Positions 45,985-57,619 of a stretch of 64,000 nt of DNA are shown piece by piece. The translations under genes and the position numbers were made by a program. The DNA comes from Inia geoffrensis. Its lineage: Eukaryota; Chordata; Mammalia; Artiodactyla; Iniidae. The notes beneath the pieces are model-generated. The model did not search any database. It worked only from the letters and a program-made list of their open reading frames with translations, and had not been told where the DNA came from. The stretch covers positions 59,070,001 to 59,134,000 of the forward strand of contig CM070907.1 of assembly GCA_036417435.1 (NCBI GenBank). Direction: 5' to 3'. Within the stretch, counting starts at the first letter, position 1. Each line of letters begins with the position of its first letter.

Positions 45985-47942
45985 TTAAATTCCATATATA
46001 TGTGTTAGCATACGGTATTTGTCTTTGTCTTTCTGACTTACTTCACTCTGTATGACAGACTCGAGGTCTATCCACCTCATTACAAATAGCTCAATTTCGT
46101 TTCTTTTTAACGCTGAGTAATATTCCATTGTGTATATGTGCCACATCTTCTTTATCCATTCATCTGACGATGGGCACTTAGGTTGTTTCCATCTCCGGGC
46201 TATTGTAAATAGAGCTGCGATGAACATTTTGGTACACGCCTCTTTTTCAATTCTGGTTTTCTCAGGGTATATGCCCAGTAGTGCGATTGCTGGGTCATAT
46301 GGTAGTTCTATTTTTAGTTTTTTAAGGAACCTCCAAACTGTTCTCCATAGTGGCTGAACCAATTCACATTCCCACCAGCAGTGCAAGAGGGTTCCCTTTT
46401 GTCCACACCCTCTCCAGCATTTATTGTTTCTCGATTTTTTGATGATGGCCATTCTAACTGGTGTGAGATGATATCTCATTGTAGTTTTGATTTGCATTTC
46501 TCTAATGATTAATGATGTTGAGCATTCTTTCATGTGTTTGTTGGCAGTCTGCATATCTTCTTTGGAGAAATGTCTATTTAGGTCTTCTGCCCATTTTTGG
46601 ATTGGGTTGTTTGTTTTTCTGTTATTGAGCTGCATAAGCTGTTTGTAAATTTTGGAGATTAATCCTTTGTCAGTTGCTTCATTTGCAAATATTTTCTCCC
46701 ATTCTGAGGGTTGTCTTTTGGTCTTGTTTATGGTTTCCTTTGCTGTGCAAAAGCTTTGAAGTTTCATTAGGTCCCATTTGTTTATTTTTGTTTTTATTTC
46801 CATTGCTCTAGGAGGTGGGTCAAAAAGGATCTTGCTGTGATTTATGTCATAGAGTGTTCTGCCTATGTTTTCCTCTAAAAGTTTGATAGTTTCTGGCCTT
46901 ACATTTAGGTCTTTAATCCATTTTGAGCTTATTTTTGTGTATGGTGTTAGGGAGTGATCTAAGCTCCTACTTTTACATGTAGCTGTCCAGTTTTCCCAGC
47001 ACCACTTATTGAAGAGGCTGTCCTTTCTCCACTGTATATTCCTGCCACCATTATCAAAGATAAGGTGTCCATATGTGCGTGGGTTTATCTCTGGGCTTTC
47101 TATTCTGTTCCATTGATCTATCGTTCTGTTTTTGTGCCAGTACCATACTGTCTTGATTACTGTAGCTTTGTAGTATAGTCTGAAGTCAGGGAGCCTGATT
47201 CCTCCAGCTCCGTTTTTCGCTCTCAAGATTGCTTTAGCCATTCGGGGTCTTTTGTGTTTCCATACAAATTGTGAAATTTTTTGTTCTAGTTCTGTGAAAA
47301 ATGCCAGTGGCAGTTTGATAGGGATTGCATTGAATCTATAGATTGCTTTGGGTAGTAGAGTCATTTTCACAATGTTGATTCTTCCAATCCAAGAACATGG
47401 TATATCCCTCCATCTATTTGTATCGTCTTTAATTTCTTTCATCAGTGTCTTATAATTTTCTGCATACAGGTCTTTTGTCTCCCTAGGTAGGTTTATTCCT
47501 AGGTATTTTATTCTTTTTGTTGCAATGGTAAATGGCAGTGTTTTCTTGATTTCACTTTCAGATTTTTCATCAGTAGTATATAGGAATGCCAGAGATTTTT
47601 GTGCATTAATTTTGTATCCTGCTACTTTACCAAATTCATTGATTATCTCTAGTAATTTTCTGGTAGCATCTTTAGGATTCTCTATGTATAGTATCATGTC
47701 ATCTGCAAACAGTGACAGCTTTACTTCTTCTTTTCCGATTTGGATTCCTTTTATTTCCTTTTCTTCTCTGATTGCTGTGGCTAAAACTTCCAAAACTATG
47801 TTGAATAAGAGTGGTGAGAGTGGGCAACCTTGTCTTGTTCCTGATCTTAGTGGAAATGCTTTCAGTTTTTCACCATTGAGGATGATGTTGGCTGTGGGTT
47901 TGTCATATATGGCCTTTATTATGTTGAGGAAAGGTCCCTCTA
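45985..47942 (-). pseudogene. L1 ORF2 C-terminal two-thirds of RT onward, uninterrupted frame
   Basis: The frame is open from the truncation point (47942) to the stop, about 651 codons; the first in-frame ATG is at 47793, leaving 602 residues. Ahead of that ATG the codons still read [17 protein letters not shown] and [15 protein letters not shown] (the RT 'QGCPLSP' block). The catalytic FADD motif is at residues 29-32 of the 602 (about 47698-47709). The C-terminal zinc-knuckle-like CX3CX7HX4C is intact at residues 459-476. The endonuclease and RT motif A are missing because of 5' truncation, so this copy cannot move by itself. No stop or frameshift at all marks it as very recent. Confidence 0.93.
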
Positions 47943-47960
47943 CATAGGCATATTATTCTT

Positions 47961-48305
47961 AAAAATTCAGTGTGAGGTTGACACCGGAAATTTCCTTAGC
48001 TGTCATTTGTGAGAATAACCTCTGTTTTCTTTTTCCACCTTGGAACAGACTTCTGGGAAATCATTTTTAAGAAAATGAATCTTTGAATCATGACCTATAG
48101 TGGAACCACCAAGGAAGCCCTTTTAGTTGTGTTCAGTGCATGTAGGTGTGGTCTAGCAGAAAATACTTCCAGAGCTAAGGAATGTTCTCATTGCAATACT
48201 GTCAATAGCAGGGTTATGCTTAGAAGAGCTAATGCTTAGAAGCATCACACAGGTTACCTAATTGCAGTCTCTCAACAGCCTTGTGAAGGATGTCAATATT
48301 TAACT
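47961..48305. other. No gene recognised
   Basis: Non-coding flank right of the young L1. Confidence 0.45.
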
Positions 48306-48472
48306 CAGTGGTTCCCAACCTTGGGAATCACTTGGGGAAATTCAAAGATACAAATGCCTGTACTCCAATTTCAGGGGTTATGATGTAATTGGTTTTAGGT
48401 AAGGCCTGGGCATCTGGATTTTTAAAAGCTTTCCAGGGAATTCTAACGAACTGTCCAGGTTGAGAAATATTG
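48306..48472 (+). mobile_element. MER5-like hAT-Charlie element with 8-bp duplication
   Basis: Starts CAGTGGTTCCCAACCTTGG and ends CCAGGTTGAGAAATATTG; these are decayed inverted ends. The interior 'taaggcctgggcatctggatttttaaaagctttccaggg' fits hAT-Charlie. Flanks ATTTAACT (48298-48305) and CTTTAACT (48473-48480) agree at 7 of 8, the 8-bp duplication expected of hAT transposases. Confidence 0.85.
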
Positions 48473-48602
48473 CTTTAACTTTTTTAACTTAGAGCTGGAG
48501 ACAATGATGCCTTCTAGGTGCAGAATTAATCCCATCTATCCAGTGAGTCAAGCACAACCAGGGCAGGAAATAAAAGTTACAGTCCACCAGCAGCTTTGTT
48601 AC

Positions 48603-48953
48603 TGTTGTGGTTTAAATGTTTATGTCTCCCTGCCTCCACCAAATTGGTATGCTATAACCAAACCCCAAAGATAGTGGTATTAGGTGATGGGGCCTTTGGG
48701 AGGTGATTAAGTCATGAGGGCAGAGCTCTCCTGAAACGGGATTAATGCCTGATGTCTGAGAGAGCTCCCTTGCCTGCTTCCACCACGTGAGAATACAGGA
48801 AGAATTCTGCAACCAGAGGGGAGCCATCACCAGAGAACGCAGGCACCCTGATCTCAGACTTCCAGCCACCAGAATTGTTAGAAATAAATTTCTGTTTTTA
48901 TAAGCCACCCAGACTGTGTTATTTTGTTAGAGCAGCTCGAATGAACTAACACA
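48603..48953 (+). mobile_element. MaLR (MST-type) solo LTR with 5-bp duplication
   Basis: A 351-bp LTR with TG...CA ends (TGTTGTGGTTTAAATG ... GAACTAACACA). Interior: 'ggcctttgggaggtgattaagtcatgagggc', 'cgggattaatgcc', 'agagagctcccttgcctgc', 'ttgttagaaataaatttctg' (poly(A) signal AATAAA near 48887), 'ataagccacccagactgtg'. Flanks GTTAC and GTTGC are a 5-bp duplication with one change. No retroviral genes are present; it is a solo LTR. Confidence 0.92.
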
Positions 48954-49009
48954 GTTGCCATATTACTTTACATTACACACAGATTAAAATACAGACTTCT
49001 TACTAGGTA

Positions 49010-49490
49010 TAAAAGACCAGGCACAGCTGCTTATATTTTAAAATACATCTCATGCCATCTTCTCCTTCACTCATTACGCATCAACCACACTGCTTTCTGT
49101 CTGCTTTTTAGAGTTTGCACTTTCTCATGCTTTATTGCTTACCATTTTCTTTACTGGGAATACTGGTTCATTCTCACGCTTTGGATAGTAGTTCAGGTGT
49201 CATCTCCTCAAAGTAGTCTTTGTCAACTGGCCTTATCCAAGTACCCTTTATCTCACCACTTTATCTTGATTTTTAACAGCATAAATAATGTGACTTTCTT
49301 GTCTGTTTATTTACTATTTTATTGTATGCCTTTCCCACACTGCAAGGTTTATGAGAATAGATTTCTGTCTGTTTTGTTCATCACTCATCCCAGGACCATG
49401 CCTGTCACATAGTAGAAACAATAAAATATTTGATTAATTTACAGATTCATTTATTAAATGAATGAATGAATGAATAAATGAATGAAAAGT
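49010..49490 (+). mobile_element. L2 LINE 3' end with (GAAT)n tail
   Basis: Sense L2 3' end: 'ttcaggtgtcatctcctcaaagtagtctttgtc', 'tgactttcttgtctgtttatttac', 'ctgcaaggtttatgagaatagatttctgtctg', 'caggaccatgcctgtcacatagtagaaacaataaa'. It ends in the tandem GAAT repeat (49455-49490), the normal 3' terminus of L2. Confidence 0.88.
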
Positions 49491-49629
49491 AGAATGAATA
49501 GACCAGTTTCAAAAATTCCTAAAGTAGCTGAGTCATAGCCTCTTCCCTGATAGTGTCTTTGCAATCCACTCATCTTTTATTTCCTTATCTATAGATCAGA
49601 TATAATACCATGGACTAGGAAAAACAAAT

Positions 49630-49653
49630 ATGTGTGTGTGTGTGTGTGTGTGT
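49630..49653. repeat. (TG)n microsatellite
   Basis: About 12 perfect TG units. Confidence 0.95.
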
Positions 49654-51152
49654 ATACATGTATAATCAGTTTTTCAAGAGTACCTCTGTATCCCCTTGCT
49701 AGTCAAAACCCACAGCCAAAGATGACCATACTTCCAACATTTGCTTAACCATATATTAGTTTCTCCTGTGTTTGAATTTTGTGAAAACTAATCATACTGA
49801 ATGCATTATTTATGTTTCACTTCGTTGTTCAGCATTACATTTGTAACATTCATTCTTACCGAATTTAAAAATTCTTTGTTCATTTTTATTTTTACTGCTT
49901 GCTTTCAAATAATATATAAATCTACTATAACTAAATTATCCATTCCACTACTGATGGACATTGAGTTGGTTCAGTATTTGGATGTTAGGAAAGGTCCTGC
50001 TATGATCATATTTATACATGCTCTTGGTATCTGTATACATTTCAGTTGGATATAGAGATCTATCTGGAAGTGAAATTGTTGGTCAAAAAAATATGCATAG
50101 ACTCAATTTTAATAAGCAGTGCCAAACAATTTTCCAAATTGACTGCACCATGTTATACTGAGAGAAAAGTAAAAGAGTTACATTTGCTCTACATCTTTAC
50201 CAATACTTGGTTATGTCAAATATGTATATTTAAACATTATTATATTTTATTTTATAGTATACATAATATATATAGTATATAAAATATAGTATATATACTT
50301 TTTCTTAATGATATGTCATTCTTACATATTCTAGACATGAATTTTTTGTTAGATGAATACAGAAGAAATATTCTCTTAGTCTATGGCTTGTTATTTTACT
50401 CTTTTAAGTGTCTTTTGATGAACTTAACTTTAGTGAAGCCAACTTCATTATGTTTTTTTCTGAGGTATTTGATATTTTTATATGGTTTTAAATAATAATT
50501 TAAAATATTTATTTCCTAGTTGTTGCTGATAAATAGAAATATAATTTTATGTAGCAGCCTTGTTACATTTAATTTTACATGTTTTATTATACTTTTCAAT
50601 TTTCAATATATACAGTTGTCTACATATAATAATATTTTTATTTCTTCCTTTGCAATCCTAATACCTTTTATTTACTTGTTTACATTTATTTATTGCCCTA
50701 TTGTTTGCACTAGAGATGCAGTACAATATTATAAAGAAATGGTAATAGTGGACCTCTTTGTCTTATTTTTTTCTCTCAGGGAAAGAACTATTTTACAGTT
50801 AAGTAGAGTGTTGGCTTTTGATGTACATTACAGAAGTTTACTTTTACTCCTACTTTGCTGACAATTTTTATCTTGAATGTGTGTTGAATTTTATCAAGTA
50901 CTTTTCCTGCTTCTTACAAAGGGATATGATTTCTTATATTTTACTGTGTTAATGCTGTGTATTGCATGAATTATTTTATTATTAATCTTTACCTTGAATT
51001 CCTGGAATAAACTCATTTTGGTTCTGTTATTATTTCACATGTCATCGGGCTGAATTTGTTAATACTTTATTTAAGATTTTTTTTTATTGTTTATGAGAGA
51101 GGATGGCCTATAATTTTCCTTACTTTAAGTTCTGGATATGGCATAAGCTTTT

Positions 51153-51466
51153 TTTTTTAAATTAATTAATTAACTTTATTTTTGGCTGTGTTGGGTCTTC
51201 GTTGCTGCACGTGGGCTTTCTCTGGGTGTGGCAAGCAGGGGCTACTCTGTTGTGGTGTTCAGGCTTCTCACTGTGGTGGCTTCTCTTGTTGCAGAGCACA
51301 GGCTCTAGGATCGTGGGCTTCAGTAGTTGCAGCACGCAGGCTCAGTAGTTGTGGTACACGGGCTTAGTTGCTCCATAGCATGTGGGATCTTCCTGGACCA
51401 GGGCTCGAACCCATGTGCCCTGCATTGGCAGGCGGATTCTTAACCACTGCGCCACCAGGGAAGTCC
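51153..51466 (-). mobile_element. CHR-1-like long SINE inserted in the old L1
   Basis: The longer CHR type (about 314 bp), tail at left (TTAATTAA repeats) and 5' end at 51466. On the minus strand it shows box A (TGGCGCAGTGGTTAAG) and a good box B (GGGTTCGAGCCC). Target-site repeats TGGCATAAGCTTTT (51139-51152) and TGGCACAAGCTTTT (51467-51480) match at 13 of 14. The distal part ('gttgggtcttcgttgctgc') is the region absent from the short CHR-2-like copies. Confidence 0.95.
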
Positions 51467-51658
51467 TGGCACAAGCTTTTGCCACTTCATAAAATGAACT
51501 GAGAAATATTTTCTCTTTTCCTACTCTCTGGAAGATTTTGTTAAGTTTCGTACCATTTCTTCTTTCAATTTTAGAGTATTTCATCAGTGAAGACATCAGG
51601 ATCTGGAATTTTCTTTGTATGAACAATTTAAATTGTGGATTAGATTTATTTAATTGCT

Positions 51659-51711
51659 GTCAGCCTACCCATATTGTCTATTTCTGTCGGGCTACCCATA
51701 TTGTCTATTTC
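51659..51711. repeat. Two-copy 26/27-bp tandem duplication inside the old L1
   Basis: GTC-(A/G)-G-(C)-CTACCCATATTGTC followed by TATTTC occurs twice in tandem (51659-51685 and 51686-51711) with two or three changes. It is a post-insertion local duplication, not part of L1. Confidence 0.85.
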
Positions 51712-54240
51712 ATTTTTTATCAGTTTGGTAAGTTGTATTTTCCTAGAAATTCTTCCATTTCATCTAACATTTCAGATTTATATACCTAAAGGTTTAATAC
51801 ATCATCTTGTTGTATTTGTAGTGTATACTTAGGATCCGTAACACTGTATGCTTTTCTCAGATCTGACTGACATCTATCATCTTTTTATTTTTACCTTTCT
51901 ATGGCTTGCTAGAAGTTCAAATTTTATTAACCTTGTTAAAGAATTAATTTTTGACTTTGTTAATATTACTCTTTTGCATATTTTGTTATTTCTTTCTTTA
52001 TTATTTCTCTCCTTTCCACATTTTATCCTCCTACGTATTTCGTTTTACTTAGATGGATACTTAAGCCATTGTTTTTCAACTTTTCTCTATTATGTACATT
52101 TAAAGTCATGAACTGCTGCTTTATTACTGTTTTGTCTTTAACTGAGGAGATTTGATATGTATTTTTATTATGATTTAATTAAAGATCTTTTCTAATTTTT
52201 ATTGTGATTTTTTTGGTCCATAATTAAGAAGTGTGTTCTTAGTGTGCAGATAGTTTGGGGTTTTCTGACTATGTTTGTATGGATGTTTAGAATAAATTTA
52301 CTGTAGTAAGAGAATACAGTTTGTCTAATTGTATTTCTTTGACATTTGTGGAGACTTGCCTTATAGCCCATTCATTAATTATTCTGGGTAAATGTTTCAT
52401 CTGAACTTTGAAAAAATATTTGCTCTATGTTTTTTAGGTGCCATTTTAGATATATGTAAGTAAGGTCAAATACGTTAGTCATGTTTTCCAGATTTTTCAT
52501 ATCTGTGTTTTTTGTATGTCCATCTTGTCAGAATAATATTAAAATTTCTCATTGTGATTATTGACTCATGTATTTACATTTTTAGTTTTATCCTAAGTAT
52601 GTAAATTACATTTACATATTTTCATCCTATGGCATTAGGCACATGCACATTTAGAACTGATTATACCTTTTCTTGTAGAATGACACTTCTGTGAGTTAGA
52701 AATGCCCCTCTTCATCTCTAATAATACTTCTTGCCTTAAAATCTGATTAGCCTAAAAATATAATAGCTAAAACAAGCTTTCTTTGTTTAGGGTTTTAATG
52801 GTATATAATTTCATGCTTTATTTTCTCTGACCTTAAATTTAAGGTGGTCTCTGTGAGCAATATATAATTGCATTTTGTATTTTTTTGTCAGTCTGACAAT
52901 GGTGATCTTATTGTGAAGTATTTATTCCACTTTTTAAAATGTAGTTACAGTTATAATGAGTTTAAATAAACTCATTGTTTGCTTTTTTTTTTTCTATTTT
53001 TTGGTGTGTGTGTGTATATATTGTGTTTGTTTGTTGTTATTGCTATTTCTATTCTTCATTGAATACTTTAAAATCATCTATTTAACCAGAAATAATTCCC
53101 CTTTAATGAATTGCTACTTACACAGTTAATTTTTATTATTTTAGTGAGTGACATAGAGTTACAACATGTATGCTTTCTCTATCACAAACTGCTTGTATTT
53201 AGAACTTTATCTCTTCATGGACAGTTAAAGGACATCAGGTCACTTTAACTTCATTTATTTCCTCAATCTTTTTGCATCTTTCTTGACACAGATTTAAACT
53301 CTATCATTTTTCAGACTAATGCATAAATATCATTGTTTTGTACAGTCACTATTGATGTAGATTTACTCATATGTTTATCTTTTTTTTTTTCTTAACTCTC
53401 ATTAGAATTTTTTAATGCTGCTCTCTTGGCAACAAATTCTGTCAGTTTTTATTTGTCTGAAAATATGACTATGAAATTTTCTTTCCATGTTTCAAATACA
53501 ACATTATTTTTTTTATATATAAACGATTCCATCATTTCTGTAGAGAAATTAGCTGTCAGGTTTGTTTATAGTCCTTTATGGGCAATGTGTGTTAGTGCTC
53601 TGGCTGCTATCAAGATTTCTATTTGTCTTTGACTTTTAATGTTCTTATTATGGTGTGTCTAGGTGTTAATTTCTTTTTATTCATTCTGACTAAGGGTTGT
53701 AGAGGGTTTTTATGTTTTAATCTTAAAACCATGGATGAATATTTCAATGTTTCATCAGTTTGGGAAAATTATTCACCAGTATCTCTACAAATATTGCTTT
53801 TGGACTTTGATTTTAACCTCTCAAGGCACACAAACTATAGTTTTGGTAGACATTTTCACCATGCTCCAGCCTTGATATTTTTTATAGACCTGCTTTTTAG
53901 TTCACTAATTTTCATTTTTGCTGTATCTAATCTGCTGTTAATTCAATCTATTATGTTCTTGAGTTCCCTTATTAGCCTTTTCAGCTATAGTGATTCCACC
54001 TGATTATTTTAAAAATAGATGTCTATTTCTCTGGTGAGAGTCTCCCTTTTGTCATCTATTTTTTTATACAATTAATCGTATATATTCTAAAGACTGTGCA
54101 TGATATTTCTAGTATTTGGATCACCTGTAGACTTGTTTCTGTACTTTTCTCCTATTGGCTTTAAGCCATTGGGTTTTATCTTAGCATTCCTGTATTTTTA
54201 AAATTGATAACTGGACATCATGTAAAAAATTATTCTCCCA

Positions 54241-55379
54241 GAGACACTTTATTTTTCTCCTTTCAATGGCTTAAACATAACTGGGACCCATAACCCTCAT
54301 TGAAACAAAAATTGAAATAATGGTACTGAAAGCCCAATGTATTTATTAGAGCCTCTGGTCTTTGACAAACTCCAGGAATGAGAGATCAAAATCATACTGA
54401 GTTTCTTAGCATCTTATCTAATATTTTTTAGTGACTCCTCATCCTCCACTGCATGTCAAATCAGAAAATAGGATTCAGAAAATGCCTGAGTAGGAAATTT
54501 ATAAAGAATGTAAAGTTCACTTCCCAGTTGTTGCTTTTACAAAAAGGAAAGTTGATTTTTCCTTTTGAGATCTCACCAAACTCCAGCTTTTGTCTCTCCT
54601 GCGCATAGGCCACTGAAAGTTCTGAACCACCACTTTCTTCTCTTTCTTTAAGCTATGTACTGCTTTTTAAGGAGTAGATTTGTCAAGGCCATACAAAGAC
54701 AAAGAGTATCCAACCAACCTCTATATATTTCCTTTCTCCCTGCAGTTTAGAAGCGTCAAGTCCTATGTCCTGCGTTTTGCATTTTGTCAAGCTATTCTAG
54801 TTTTTTTCTCAAGAGGACTTGTCTGATACAAGCTACTCCATTATAGCTAGAAGTGAAAATTTTGGTTTTTCTTTGTTTTAGAATCAAACAAGTTATTGTA
54901 AAAGTGGCTACTAATCCTGACACCCAGTATTTTTTTTGTTAATTTCCTCCTTCCAATTCACTGAATACCTCATACCTAAACCTATGTGGCTGAATCCTTA
55001 CTACCCTCAGAAAATTAGATCATATTCCTCAAGTTACTGCTGAAGTTTTACTGAGAATTGATATATGGAAGATATGGTCATTCCAAAGGAGATGCTATCA
55101 GAACAACTGTTAAAGGATTAAAATTTTGCTCAAAAAATCACCAGAGGCATTTATATCATTCTATAAATTTGAATTGGCATTCCCTAGCTTCTTTCTTAAA
55201 CATTACCAACCCTATCACTGCCCTAGCCACATACCTCACAAAAATGAATATTGTTCTCAGTTCTCAGTAGGTCTGAGATATTTAAAATACATATTGTTTA
55301 AGTTTAACATCTCTGCAGCCCATGCATAAATCTCTACGATACCATTATTGACCATTTCATGGGGAAAAAAAGGTTTATT
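54241..55379. other. About 1.1 kb with no gene or clear repeat
   Basis: Non-coding; short frames (55058-55270, 55126-55329) overlap in two phases and have no domain. Confidence 0.5.
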
Positions 55380-55543
55380 TCAAGATAAAGACTTGTGTGT
55401 ATATTTTTTCAATGATCTAATTTTCATGGCAAAAGAAAAAAATGGCAAACTAACAATGAAAAGCTTCAACACAGTATCCCAGAAATAAAAAATAAAGCAA
55501 AAACAAGCAAACAGAAACAAAGCCATGTAAAAAAGATAAAAGA

Positions 55544-55763
55544 GGGCTTCCCTGGTGGCGCAGTGGTTGAGAGTCCGCCCGCCAATGCAGGGGACACGGG
55601 TTCGTGACCTGGTCCGGGAGGTTCCCACATGCCGCGGAGCGGCTGGGCCCGTGGGCCATGGCCGCTGGGCCTGCGTGTCCGGAGCCTGTGCTCTGCAACG
55701 GGAGAGGCCACAACAGTGAGAGGCCCGTGTACCACAAAAAACCCAAACCAAAACAAAAAAAAA
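55544..55763 (+). mobile_element. CHR SINE (CHR-2-like)
   Basis: The head GGGCTTCCCTGGTGG is followed by box A (TGGCGCAGTGGTTGAG) and box B (GGGTTCGTGACC), the body, and a tail of A with CCAAA/CAAA interruptions to 55763. The right flank is the end of a Tigger-like element. A clean target-site duplication was not found. Long overlapping frames on both strands across this copy are artefacts of its GC-rich body. Confidence 0.94.
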
Positions 55764-55817
55764 CACAGTATCTGCAAAGTGTAATAAAGTCAAGTGCAAT
55801 AAAACCTGGTATGCCTG
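55764..55817 (+). mobile_element. Tigger-like DNA transposon, right end only
   Basis: 'cagtatctgcaaagtgtaataaagtcaagtgcaataaaacc' ending in GGTATGCCTG and followed by TA. This is the right terminal repeat of a Tigger family whose other end reads CAGGCATACC. The rest of the element is not recognisable left of the SINE. Confidence 0.7.
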
Positions 55818-57231
55818 TATTGCCTAAATATTTAATCTTTAAAAAAATGATAAAAGAAAATGTATAGAAAAACACTCAAGTGATAGGACAGAAATACCAC
55901 TAAGAATCCCATCATACTCTCAAAAATGAAATCACAAGAACACAGCTGGGAGATATAATAGCCAGAGAGAGGTGCAAAGCCTAGGAAGTCTGAAAATAAG
56001 GACAAACAGTTTTAGCTCCCGCTGCACCTGAGGACACTTTTTGTCACTGAGAAAGACTCAGATGTGTATGCTGCCAAAACGCATGCTTTGCACTTTACCC
56101 TTAAAAGGTAAGGAATATTTACTACTCAATTTCTACTCCTGTCTTTTTTCTCATCCTCTTGTGACTAATCATAAGCTCTTTAAGCTTCTGAGAGAAAGAG
56201 AATATATGTATTTTGCAATACAGTTTTCACCAAATTCCAGTTAGACAGTTACAAATTATTATTTTCCTAATATGGGCACAATATTTACATTTTCAAAAGT
56301 GCTTAAAATGAATCTACCAGGAAGTGCTGGGAAAGTCACTTACCTCATTTTAGTATCAGTTTCTTCTAAACAAATTCCACAAAATAATGCTGGCTATGTC
56401 AACTGCACAAAGATGTTAGTGAGGACATTATTATGGGAGCAAAATAATATTAATTATAAGCACATTATAAATTAGTGTATTAATTTTTCAAATGCATCTG
56501 AATATAATTGCTATACATTTTTTTCACTGATATCTAATGTTATTTTACTTTTACCCCAAACAGATTTCTTAAAAAAAATTATATTGACGTAAGGATAGAG
56601 GGGTTGAATTAATATTATTATTTGTACATAATAATGTTGACTTTTGTGGAGTTAAAATTGTAAAACTCATGCCTTTAAAAGCCTGTTATCATATGGTTGT
56701 AAGATAAAGTGAAGTTTGGCCAATTTTAAGCCTCATTTTAGGAGGCCTCAATGTACAATGCCTCATTAGTATGTCCTGCCAGAGTCTTTGACTTGGGTCT
56801 TTGGAATAAAAGATGAAAACTAAGTTTTCATTTCTGCTCTTGGCTGTCTGGTGACCTCGATGAAGTCACATTCACTGATTTGCACAAAAGATTAATTACT
56901 TAAAAATAGCAGAGCCCTGGAAGCCCCTAAGAGGAAGGAATTCTCCCAACGTGAACCATAGTCTCCTCTTTGTTATTGTCACTGTGGTACCCAGTGGAGC
57001 ACTGTGTACCTTCTCATCCCCATTCCTCCTCCCTGTGCTGGTCTCTTAATGTAGTATTATAAGAAAAAGTCATTATAAAAGCACACATTTTACCACATGT
57101 TACTTAGAATGTTTTCAATATCATTTCACATTGTTTTCATAACATGTCCCACATAAGTACTCACTGAGTTAAGGAGGCAAACAGAATAGAAAGTCAAAAA
57201 TCATTTGAGCCACTAAAAATTTGTTACAATA
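55818..57231. other. No gene; weak MIR traces
   Basis: AT-rich. MIR-like words at about 56325-56375 and 56800-56890 ('ctgtctggtgacctcgatgaagtcacattc') are too diverged for a firm call. No coding support. Confidence 0.45.
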
Positions 57232-57368
57232 AATATACATACATTTATATATGTATATATACTCATATATGTATAAATATATTTATATCTTCTTCGTACT
57301 TCTTTGACATTATATATATATGTATATAATTATTTTTAGATATAAACTATCTATTTATATATAATTAT
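57232..57368. repeat. AT-rich low-complexity tract with many TATATA/ATATAT words
   Basis: About 137 bp almost purely A/T, with repeated self-complementary ATATGTATATA-type units separated by a short 'cttcttcgtacttctttgac' segment. Confidence 0.8.
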
Positions 57369-57619
57369 CTGCCAAAGAAGAAGGAAGAAGATTTGGAATT
57401 TCATCAAAAGTGATGGTGTCCTACTTAGAAGAAAATGGATTTGGATAGGGAGGCCTGCAGATAAATGATAGATCTACTACTTAGGATGTCAGTCAAGTAA
57501 CATTTAATTTGGCCCTAGTTTCCCTCTTCTGTAGGACAGATACTTGGCATATTGCTTGCAGAAATAGCATCTGTTTTTCTCCTCTCAGGATCTATATCCC
57601 TTTGCAATGTGACTCTTCG
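57369..57619. other. No gene recognised
   Basis: Non-coding linker. Confidence 0.4.

Larger units (their letters stand above)
45391..47942 (-). mobile_element. Young 5'-truncated L1 with 3' transduction and 18-bp target-site duplication
   Basis: Minus-strand insertion. The target-site duplication CATAGGCATATTATTCTT is perfect at 45375-45392 and 47943-47960. The pre-insertion site read on the minus strand is TTTTT/AAGAATA, a typical L1 endonuclease site. From its 5' end (47942) the insertion holds the last 650 or so codons of ORF2, the 3'UTR, a first A-tail (poly(T) 45603-45618), about 193 bp of non-L1 DNA (45410-45602), and a second A-tail (poly(T) 45391-45409). Two tails with an intervening non-L1 segment inside one duplication is the mark of a 3' transduction. 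Near-zero decay of tails and duplication shows it is recent. Confidence 0.97.
49735..54240 (-). mobile_element. Very old, nearly full-length L1 (L1M-type)
   Basis: Read on the plus strand, the whole 4.5 kb follows antisense L1. It starts with ORF2 C-terminal blocks ('gttttgaattttgtg', 'tgctatgatcatatttatacatgctc', 'gtgaaattgttggtcaaa'). Next come the reverse-transcriptase region (about 50300-51140 and 51480-51720), then the endonuclease side ('ttaattaagaagtgtg', 'attattgactcatgtatttacat'). ORF1-like blocks near 53400-54010 follow ('caacaaattctgtcagtttttatttgtctgaaaatatg', 'ttgagttcccttattagcc'). All frames are broken and the sequence is strongly T-biased on this strand. A CHR-1 SINE sits inside at 51153-51466. 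Boundaries are approximate. Confidence 0.72.

Noticed and set aside
48104..48122. 'accaccaaggaagccc' as a SINE head remnant
   Set aside because: Fewer than 20 matching bases, no body, tail or duplication.
50520..50861. 113-codon plus-strand ORF
   Set aside because: Antisense of an old L1 ORF2; T-rich frame without stops by composition.
55380..55875. Three overlapping minus-strand ORFs of 100-141 codons
   Set aside because: They lie across a GC-rich CHR SINE, which lacks stops in several frames; the same peptides recur at the other SINE copies.
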